Below, in pieces: positions 55,582 to 64,000 of a stretch of 64,000 nt of DNA; position 1 is the stretch's first letter; each line of letters opens with the position of its first letter. Both the position numbers and the translations under genes were made by a program. The stretch lies in assembly GCA_021845865.1 (NCBI GenBank), contig JAJZVC010000004.1, positions 1 to 64,000 of the forward strand. The letters are read 5' to 3'. The notes beneath the pieces were generated by a model that saw only the letters and a program-made list of their open reading frames with translations, searched no databases and was not told the DNA's origin. This DNA comes from Pseudomonadota bacterium (lineage in GTDB: Bacteria; Pseudomonadota; Gammaproteobacteria; Burkholderiales; UBA9220).

Positions 55582-56397
55582 TCAGAAACCGGGGCGGGGA
55601 AAATCCTGGGCAATGGAGCGGAAATGGCCTTCCGTCGCCCGGCGGTAGGCCTCGTCCCCGCCGCCGGAAACGATGTGCTGGCAGCCAGTAACGATGCTTT
55701 CCGCCAGGGGGATGGCGACGGTGCGGCCCTTGTAGGTGGCCAGGGGAGAACCGCGGCCCTGGCCGATGCCGCTCACGTCCGCCCAAGTGAGCCCCTGGGC
55801 GCCGGCGAAGGGATTGGAACCGATGCCGGTGTCGTAAAGGATTTCGAATACCCGGCAGGCGCCGAAATTTCCGCCCGCGGCCAATTCCAGCAGGTCCTTG
55901 GCCGCCTGTTTGCGGTAGGCGCGGAAATCGCCGAGCACCGCCGTGATATCGGCCCAGGACAGGGCATACAGGGTGCTGCTGCGCCCTTCGCTCACCTCCA
56001 GCCGGCGGGTGGTGCGCAATTGCCCGTCGCCGTTGAGGGCGGCGATGAACTGGCCGTCCACGGCGCTCCACAGGGCGACGAACTCCGCCGGCGTGGCCGT
56101 GTCGGCGATGAGCCGCATGGCCTCCACCGCCGCCTTGGCGCTGGCCTTGCCTTCGTCGAAGCGCTTGTCGACCTTGGCCCAGTAGATGTTGTCCAGCACG
56201 TATTGCAAGCGCGCCTCCTGGGGCAGGCGGCGCAGCTCTTCCGCCGGCAGGGGACGGTACATCTCCCGCGCCCCCTGCTTGAGCGCCTGGGAAACGGCCA
56301 TGTCCCGCTTGCCGACGAGAAAATCCATCATGTCCGCCCGCGCCGCCGCCGGCAGCAGCAGGGCCGCCGCCAAGCTCAGAACCGCGCGCCCCTTCAT
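55582..56397 (-). CDS. Hypothetical secreted protein, 271 aa
   Basis: 271 residues with a signal peptide ending near AAARAD. The mature part is mostly helical with two Cys, no family recognised. Its ATG overlaps the adaptor gene stop by 4 bp, so it belongs to the thioredoxin-TolC-adaptor operon. The 190 bp between its stop and the mla operon holds no gene. Confidence 0.65.
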   Translation of the reverse strand: MKGRAVLSLAAALLLPAAARADMMDFLVGKRDMAVSQALKQGAREMYRPLPAEELRRLPQEARLQYVLDNIYWAKVDKRFDEGKASAKAAVEAMRLIADTATPAEFVALWSAVDGQFIAALNGDGQLRTTRRLEVSEGRSSTLYALSWADITAVLGDFRAYRKQAAKDLLELAAGGNFGACRVFEILYDTGIGSNPFAGAQGLTWADVSGIGQGRGSPLATYKGRTVAIPLAESIVTGCQHIVSGGGDEAYRRATEGHFRSIAQDFPRPGF

Positions 56398-57152
56398 GGC
56401 AGCTTCACCGTCGCCGCGGTGCCGGCGCGCAGGACGTCATCGGTGCGGAACAGCACGTCCGCCGGATAAGTGGGGCCGTCCTTGGTCATCGCCGGCTCCA
56501 GGCCGAGGGCGCGGACGGTGCCGGAATAGCTCTTGCCTCCCGCCACCACCGTCACGGCCTGGCCCACCTTGAGCTTGCCGATCTGGTTGTCGTAGAGGCG
56601 GAAGCGGGCCAGCATCTCCCCCGCCCTGGCCAGCACCAGCACCGGCTGGGCCTGCAGCCGCACCACCAGGTTCTGCCCCGGCTCCACCCGGCGGTCCACC
56701 ACCACGGCGTCGAAGGGAGCCCGCAGCACGCTGTCGTCGGCATTCCTGCGCTCCTGGCCGACCCGGGCCGAAGCTTCGCTGGCCTGGGCCGACGCCTTGG
56801 CGTAGCGCAGCTTGGCCTGCTCCAGCTCGCTGATGGAAATCACGGTGCGGTTGTAGAGCTCCTGCATGCGCCCCAGATCGCGCTTGGCATCCGCCGCATC
56901 CTCCCGCTGGCGCTTCAGGGCGGCCTGGCTCTCCGCCAGCCTCGCCTGGTAAATGCGCCCGTCCAGGGTCAGCAGCGCCTGCCCCTGTTTGACACGGTCC
57001 CCCACCTGGGCCTCGACCGTTTCCACCACTCCGGACACCCGGGGCGACAGCTCCACCCGCTGGGACCACTGCAGCACGGCGGGCACGTCCAAGGCCCAAG
57101 CCGGCGCGGCGAGCAACGCTGCCGCCATTCCCGTCAGCCAATAGCGTTTCAT
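56394..57152 (-). CDS. HlyD-like periplasmic adaptor
   Basis: 252 residues. A signal peptide, then the split lipoyl domain (VETVEAQVGDRVKQGQALLTLDG and LRAPFDAVVVDRRVEPGQNL) with a coiled-coil hairpin between, and a C-terminal beta-barrel. This is the architecture of RND-type adaptors. No inner-membrane pump is encoded beside it. Confidence 0.9.
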   Translation of the reverse strand: MKRYWLTGMAAALLAAPAWALDVPAVLQWSQRVELSPRVSGVVETVEAQVGDRVKQGQALLTLDGRIYQARLAESQAALKRQREDAADAKRDLGRMQELYNRTVISISELEQAKLRYAKASAQASEASARVGQERRNADDSVLRAPFDAVVVDRRVEPGQNLVVRLQAQPVLVLARAGEMLARFRLYDNQIGKLKVGQAVTVVAGGKSYSGTVRALGLEPAMTKDGPTYPADVLFRTDDVLRAGTAATVKLP

Positions 57153-58462
57153 CGGTTCTTTTCCTTTTCGTCTGCTTTCGTCGCCTGCTCCAGGGGCACC
57201 CCCAGCAGCGCTTCCATCCGGGCCAGGGACAGGGCCAGGCGGTATTCCGTCCCCCGCTCCCGCACCTTGGCCTCCATGGTCGCCGCCATGGAGGTGCCCA
57301 GGTTGGTCTTCAGCTCCACTTCGTATTCGCCCCGGGCCCGCTCCAGGGCCAAGTCGCGGTAGGCGCTGTGCTGCTTGTTCGCCGCCCTGACCGTGCCGCG
57401 CAGCTGCTCGATTTCGAGCCAGTTTTCGAGCAGGGCCTGGGTCAGCTCCATTTTAAGCTTCTCCACCCGGGCCTGGGCCTGCTGAAACAAGGCCCGTTCC
57501 TTCGCCTGCCGGGCATCCACCCGCCCGCCCTGATAGAGGGGCCAGTTGAGCACCAGTCCGGCGCGCCATTCGTCCCGCCCGCTCAGTTTGCGCTGGGCAT
57601 AGTCGGCCGCCTCCATCTCCGCCTCCAGGGTGGGGTTGCGCTCGGCGCGGACCGCCTCCAGGCGCTGGCGGGCGGCCTCCAGCTGGGCCTCGGCGGCCTT
57701 CAGGCGCGGGCTGTTGGCCAGCAGCAGGGGCATCAGGGCCTCGTACTCCGGCAGGGGGCGGTCGTTACCCTTCAGCGCCGGGTCTTCCAGGTCCGGCGCC
57801 AGCTCGCCGGGCCGGTTCATGGCGATGGCCAGCAGCGCCCGGGCCACCCGCTGGCGCTGCTGGCTGGCGTCGCGCTTGACCTTCATTTCCTGGTAGCGGT
57901 TCTCCAGGGCCGCCAAGTCCACGGACGACAGCTTGCCCACCGCGGCCCGATCGCGGCCGTTGTCGAAATCCACGTAGGCCACGGCCATGTATTCGTTGTC
58001 GGCGGCGGCCTGGAGGTCCGCCAGCAGAACGTCGAAGAACCGCGCCATGATGTCGAGGCGGCGCCGGTCCCGGGCCCCGATCAGGTCGGCGCCGCGGGAA
58101 TCCGCCTCGGATTTGGCGGCGGCTTCCAGGGAGGCGCTGCGGCCGAAATCGTAGAGGGATTTGCGCAGGGTCAGACGGACGCTGTTGTCGCTGAGCTGGG
58201 AATAGCCGTCCGGGGGAAGGCTGGGCTTCACCCGGCGCAGCCCCGCTTCCAGGTTGACGTTGAGGTCCTGGCGGGCGGCGGCGAGATCCAGGTCGGCCAC
58301 GGCGGCGTCCCGGTCGGCTTCCGCCATCCGCAGGTCGGGATGGGGCGCGTCGGCGGCCTTCAGGGCGTCGGCCAGGGTCAGGGGCTTATCCCCTTCGGCC
58401 AGGGCCGGGAAAGCCAGGCAAAGCAGCAGCAAGCCCGCCGAACAACGGGCGGCGAAGGTCAT
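57149..58462 (-). CDS. TolC-family outer-membrane efflux protein
   Basis: 437 residues. A signal peptide ends near FPALAEG; two OEP repeats of long helices with strand segments follow (DLDLAAARQDLNVNLEAG and LVLNWPLYQGGRVDARQAKE). It forms the outer channel for the adaptor downstream, whose start it overlaps by 4 bp. Confidence 0.92.
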   Translation of the reverse strand: MTFAARCSAGLLLLCLAFPALAEGDKPLTLADALKAADAPHPDLRMAEADRDAAVADLDLAAARQDLNVNLEAGLRRVKPSLPPDGYSQLSDNSVRLTLRKSLYDFGRSASLEAAAKSEADSRGADLIGARDRRRLDIMARFFDVLLADLQAAADNEYMAVAYVDFDNGRDRAAVGKLSSVDLAALENRYQEMKVKRDASQQRQRVARALLAIAMNRPGELAPDLEDPALKGNDRPLPEYEALMPLLLANSPRLKAAEAQLEAARQRLEAVRAERNPTLEAEMEAADYAQRKLSGRDEWRAGLVLNWPLYQGGRVDARQAKERALFQQAQARVEKLKMELTQALLENWLEIEQLRGTVRAANKQHSAYRDLALERARGEYEVELKTNLGTSMAATMEAKVRERGTEYRLALSLARMEALLGVPLEQATKADEKEKNR

Positions 58463-58465
58463 GGC

Positions 58466-58969
58466 CTAGTTCGCTTGCTGCTTGTACTTGGCGAAGGGCA
58501 TCGCCTTGTAGGCATCCTCCACCACGTACCGCCCCAGGAGCAGGAATTCGTTGGCATCCTTGGTGGCGCCGGTATAGCGGGCCATCTGGTTGCCCTGGAG
58601 GTCGTAGAAGGCGAAAACCGGCGTGGCACGCACCCGGTTGTCGAAGGAAAAGGCCTTCTCGGTGGTGTTCTTGCCCTTGAAGTCCACCATGGCGGTGTCG
58701 CCCTTGGTGTCGATGGTGAAAATCAGGAAGTGCTTGCGGTAAAAATCCTGCACCGCGGCCTGGTTGAGGACGGTCTGCTTCATGCGGTGGCAGAAGGGGC
58801 AATCGTCCAGTTCGTACATCAGCAGGATGCCCTTTTTGCCCTCCTGCTTGGCGGTGGCCAGCTCGGCCTTGAAATCCCCCATCTTCTGGTCGAAGAACTG
58901 GTCCGTGGAACGGGTTTCCCCCCAGGCCAGGACCGGCAGCAGCAGCAAGAGCCACAATAGACGCTTCAT
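58466..58969 (-). CDS. Periplasmic thioredoxin-like protein
   Basis: 167 residues. A signal peptide (LLWLLLLLPVLAWGE) and a thioredoxin fold with the active site DDCPFCHRMK. It resembles SoxW/thioredoxin-fold reductants. ATG 58969 follows a GAGGAG-type site. It is 3 bp upstream of the TolC gene, an unusual partner for an efflux system. Confidence 0.88.
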   Translation of the reverse strand: MKRLLWLLLLLPVLAWGETRSTDQFFDQKMGDFKAELATAKQEGKKGILLMYELDDCPFCHRMKQTVLNQAAVQDFYRKHFLIFTIDTKGDTAMVDFKGKNTTEKAFSFDNRVRATPVFAFYDLQGNQMARYTGATKDANEFLLLGRYVVEDAYKAMPFAKYKQQAN

Positions 58970-59076
58970 TTTCCGTTCTCCTCGTTTCCGTTCTTGTCTT
59001 TTCCCGGTCTGCGCCGGATGCTTGCCGGGAAAATATTGCCCCCGCCTCAACCCAGCGTCAAGGCGGTACGGATGGA

Positions 59077-59643
59077 CTATTCCCCGTGTTTTTCACCGCC
59101 CTCGCCCTGCCCCGAGCCGTGGGCATCGGCGGCATGGGTGAAATACAGCGCGAGGCCGACGAGGGCGATGCTGCCGCCGAAGTAGAGCATGTCCAGGGGG
59201 CCGGCCATCTCGATCTTGATGGCGCGCTCGAACAGGGTGACGATGAGGATCATCAGGATCACCTTGGCGAGGCGGTTCTTCAGGTCGTCCAGGTTGCTGA
59301 TCACCAGAATCTTGCTCGACGTCCGGCTGCCGTGGGCCTCGTCGATGTCGCTGATGAACAGCTCGTAGAGGCCGAGGGAGAAGATCACCATCACCGTGGC
59401 CAGGAGGTAGCCGTCCACCACGCCGACGATGTGGGTGATGGTTTCGTCATGGATCAGCTTGCGCGCGTCGGCGGACAGGCTGGGGTCGGCATAATGGGCC
59501 ACATGGCCGATCAGATACACCACGTCCACCGTGGCGATGTAGAAGATGGCGAAGGCCGCCGCCATGCTGGCGACCACCGCCAAGATGATGACGAAGCGGC
59601 TGTTCCACAAGGCGCCTTCGAAAATCCGTTCCAGAAATTTCAC
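59077..59643 (-). CDS. UPF0114 (YqhA-like) membrane protein
   Basis: 188 residues with three to four membrane helices; KILVISNLDDLKNRLAKVILMILIV is the UPF0114 core. Function unknown. GTG 59643 has GGAGAAAG upstream and overlaps the preceding gene's stop; the longer frame upstream is out of the family. Confidence 0.85.
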   Translation of the reverse strand: MKFLERIFEGALWNSRFVIILAVVASMAAAFAIFYIATVDVVYLIGHVAHYADPSLSADARKLIHDETITHIVGVVDGYLLATVMVIFSLGLYELFISDIDEAHGSRTSSKILVISNLDDLKNRLAKVILMILIVTLFERAIKIEMAGPLDMLYFGGSIALVGLALYFTHAADAHGSGQGEGGEKHGE

Positions 59644-60032
59644 GGGGCTTTCTCCAAATTCAACCAGAGGCGTAGCACGGAGCGGGGCAACAGGCGCGCC
59701 GCCAGGGAAACCAGCGCCACGCCGATGAGGGCCGCCGCCCAGAGGGGGAAGAATAACACACCGGGCAAGCCCAGCAGCCCCACCTCGACGCCGGCCGCCA
59801 GGGCGCCCCCCATCACTGCCAGCAACCGCCACACTGGCGGATAGGGCGTCGCCGGCAGCCGCGCCAAGGCCCCCAGGAGGAGAACGGTGAAGAGCGCGAA
59901 GCCGGCGCCGTGGCTAATCTGGAAAATGGTCATGCTCGGGGCAAGCACCGGCAGCCCCCAGCGGTGCCAGCCATACAGCGCGGCCAGCCACAGGGCCGCC
60001 GGCAGCAGGCTTAGGTATCGTCGTCGTTCCAT
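59640..60032 (-). CDS. Hypothetical inner-membrane protein
   Basis: 130 residues, four predicted membrane helices, with a basic C-terminus. It resembles small VanZ-like proteins in length and helix layout, but no motif confirms that. Coupled to the UPF0114 gene by a 4-bp overlap. Confidence 0.6.
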   Translation of the reverse strand: MERRRYLSLLPAALWLAALYGWHRWGLPVLAPSMTIFQISHGAGFALFTVLLLGALARLPATPYPPVWRLLAVMGGALAAGVEVGLLGLPGVLFFPLWAAALIGVALVSLAARLLPRSVLRLWLNLEKAP

Positions 60033-60044
60033 GGCGCCCCCATA

Positions 60045-60069
60045 AAAAAGAGCGGGCTCGCGCCCGCTC
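60045..60069 (-). terminator. Rho-independent terminator
   Basis: GAGCGGGC/GCCCGCTC stem (60050-60057 and 60062-60069), followed on the minus strand by TTTTTT. It lies just past the charged secreted protein gene. Confidence 0.85.
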
Positions 60070-60088
60070 CGGTCATTTTACCGGATCG

Positions 60089-60403
60089 CTACTGTTTGCC
60101 TTGGCCGGCCTTGGCTTTTTCGCGGAAGGCCTTGCGCTCCTCCTGCTGCTTCTGCTGCAGGGTCTTGCGTTCCTCCTTGTGCTTTGCCTGCAGGGCGCGG
60201 CGTTCCTCCCGGTACCGCTCCTGCCGGGCCTTGCGCTGTTGAGCTTCCGTCCTACGTTCTTCGCGCTGCTTCCGCATGTCGGCGCGGCGCGGCTGGGCCG
60301 TCTGCTCGGCTTGGGCGGCGCCGGCGGGAGCAGCATCCTCGGCCAGGGCGGGGCCGGCCGCCACGGCCAGCGCCAGGGACAACAGGAGGGACAGTTTTTT
60401 CAT
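60089..60403 (-). CDS. Small secreted Arg/Glu/Lys-rich protein
   Basis: 104 residues. A signal peptide (LLLSLALAVAAGPALAE), a short Ala/Pro linker, then about 60 residues almost only Arg, Glu, Lys and Gln, predicted as one long charged helix. AAGGAG precedes ATG 60403. It lies 20 bp after yihY. Family not recognised. Confidence 0.75.
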   Translation of the reverse strand: MKKLSLLLSLALAVAAGPALAEDAAPAGAAQAEQTAQPRRADMRKQREERRTEAQQRKARQERYREERRALQAKHKEERKTLQQKQQEERKAFREKAKAGQGKQ

Positions 60404-60423
60404 CTTGAGCTCCTTCTTCACGT

Positions 60424-62967
<2,544 letters not shown>

Positions 62968-62971
<4 letters not shown>

Positions 62972-63312
62972 ACCGCGTAAGCCTTTGCCACTGGGGCGCC
63001 ATCGTCAGCCTCATCGCCCTCATCCTCCTCGGCACGGCCTGGGAACTGTGGCTCGCCCCCCTGCGCCCCGGCGGCTCCATGCTGGTGCTCAAGGTGGCGC
63101 CCCTGCTGGCCGCCCTCTTCGGCATCCTGCGCGGCAAGCGCTACACCTACCAGTGGTCGTCCCTGGTGATCCTGCTCTACTTCATGGAGGGCATCGTCCG
63201 CGCCATGAGCGACAAGGGCTTCTCCGCCACCCTGGCGGTGGGCGAGATCGTCCTTTCCCTGGTGTTCTTCGTTTCGGTGATTTTCTACGCGCGGCTGACG
63301 CGGAAACGCTAG
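62968..63312 (+). CDS. DUF2069 membrane protein
   Basis: 114 residues with four membrane helices. GKRYTYQWSSLVILLYFMEG is the DUF2069 core. The start is TTG 62968, overlapping the upstream stop (TTGA), with AGAGG 9 nt upstream. Function unknown. The 63313-63564 gap that follows is AT-rich and holds no gene. Confidence 0.88.
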
Positions 63313-63490
63313 TGGCTAAGCCACGATGTGCGGACGGGGACATGGAGAAGGGGGGTAGCGCAAAAATGACTCAAAGCGGCCTCCCTTGGTTTTCAAGTTC
63401 TTGTCGGCCCCCGTCGGGCGTCGAAAATAGGCCTCTACCTATCATATCTTGCGGCGGCAAAATAAATATTTTGTTGAAACCATAATCAAA

Positions 63491-63496
63491 TATAAT
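63491..63496 (+). promoter_or_regulatory. -10 box before the Fic-family gene
   Basis: A perfect TATAAT in AT-rich DNA, without a good -35. It overlaps a 20-bp-spaced direct repeat, ATAATCGTTTTG (63492-63503) and ATAACCGTTTTG (63512-63523), a possible operator. Confidence 0.45.
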
Positions 63497-63564
63497 CGTT
63501 TTGTGCCGACCATAACCGTTTTGGGACAGTCGGCCCTCGATTCATATAGTTAGCGTCGTCGCCT

Positions 63565-64000
63565 ATGAGCCTTCTTGGATATGCTTGGCTGATAAATCAT
63601 TTTGGGCTTTGCAAGCGCCCGCTTGCGGTGGAGTCCTGTCTAGGCACTCGGCTACGCACTAGACAGGGGGCTGATGGCTCGGTTCAGCACGAGTATCCTC
63701 CCCAGTATGAGCCGGAGCAGAGTATCGCGGGCCACCTGGAGTTCGCCATGAAGCACGAAGGGGTGGATTTGTGCACTCTGCGCGATGTTTTTCTGGCTTG
63801 TGGTTCCACCCCCGTCGAAGAGGCAATTCGCGCCCGCCCAACCAGTCGTTATACCCGGTTGATGGGGTTCTTCTATGAATTAACAACTGGGTGCGTGCTA
63901 GACCCGAGTCTCGTCGTGGGCGGCAATTATGTCGAGGCATTGCAAGCGGATAAGTATTGGATTTCGCCTATCCCAAAGCGTAACCAACGTTGGCGCGTGA
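63565..64000 (+). CDS. Fic-family protein, N-terminal part (cut by window end)
   Basis: 145 codons are visible with no stop. MSLLGYAWLINHFGL, then LEFAMKHEGVDLCTLRDVF and LMGFFYELTTGCVLD, followed by GNYVEAL, match the N-terminal region of a bacterial Fic protein group. The catalytic HPFxxGNGR motif would lie beyond position 64000, so AMP-transferase activity cannot be checked. The base composition is less GC-rich than that of its neighbours, which suggests recent acquisition. Confidence 0.8.
   Translation, partial: MSLLGYAWLINHFGLCKRPLAVESCLGTRLRTRQGADGSVQHEYPPQYEPEQSIAGHLEFAMKHEGVDLCTLRDVFLACGSTPVEEAIRARPTSRYTRLMGFFYELTTGCVLDPSLVVGGNYVEALQADKYWISPIPKRNQRWRV

Noticed and set aside
63659..63940. 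A 93-codon minus-strand open frame near the window end
   Set aside because: It is antisense to the Fic-family reading frame, which matches a known N-terminal pattern.

Overview
The window looks like chromosomal DNA of a high-GC betaproteobacterium, in the Rhodocyclales or Nitrosomonadales neighbourhood. This is inferred from gene order and families, not from a marker-gene search. Supporting signs are: the order gyrA-serC-pheA-hisC-aroF-tyrA-aroA/cmk-rpsA-ihfB-lapA-lapB-pyrF-ugd-rfaE1-rfaD-comEA-cysM; an EF-P with Arg32 next to its rhamnosyltransferase EarP; a one-piece tmRNA with tag ANDETYALAA; and a fused AroA-Cmk protein.

Layout. (1) 1-4.9 kb: two small unknown genes, then a three-gene signalling operon (PhnD-like binding protein, histidine kinase, REC-HD-GYP regulator) and a small ribbon-helix-helix pair. 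(2) 5.0-14.2 kb: rhlE, then a tightly overlapping minus-strand operon running from cysM through a DUF6901 gene, the YdbH/YnbE/YdbL envelope set, a PolB-like exonuclease and rlmD to a secreted protein. A diguanylate cyclase lies upstream of cysM. (3) 14.2-32.3 kb: the gyrA superoperon on the minus strand, joining DNA gyrase, serine and aromatic amino-acid synthesis, ribosomal protein S1, IHF, LapA/LapB, UMP synthesis and heptose/UDP-glucuronate synthesis. (4) 32.5-36.3 kb, plus strand: OmpA-like protein, a TRZ/ATZ deaminase, ubiG, gph and ssrA. (5) 36.33-42.79 kb: a 6.4-kb AT-richer element in the 3' end of ssrA, bounded by a 14-bp direct repeat. It carries a tyrosine integrase, a serine recombinase, a small-terminase-like protein, unknown small proteins, an SF3 helicase, a Cys-rich partner and an AlpA-like regulator. 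There are no capsid genes, so a phage satellite is the best reading. (6) 42.8-44.8 kb: a decayed three-gene operon flanked and cut by two 95-bp palindromic repeats. (7) 44.8-50 kb: DipZ, a VIT-like transporter, HDOD protein, NYN-LOTUS protein and a GIY-YIG protein. (8) 50-55.4 kb: an Mla-type lipid transport operon running into earP-efp. (9) 55.5-61.6 kb: a thioredoxin-TolC-adaptor set without an inner-membrane pump, a UPF0114 protein, a charged secreted protein and YihY. (10) 61.6-64 kb: wrbA, a HugZ-like gene and a DUF2069 gene, then the start of a Fic-family gene cut by the window end.

The most interesting parts are the ssrA element, with a candidate iteron origin and an 11-bp motif shared by two control regions, and the inverted heptad repeats that run into the 5' coding end of rfaE1. 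All functions were assigned by reading motifs. No database search was run.
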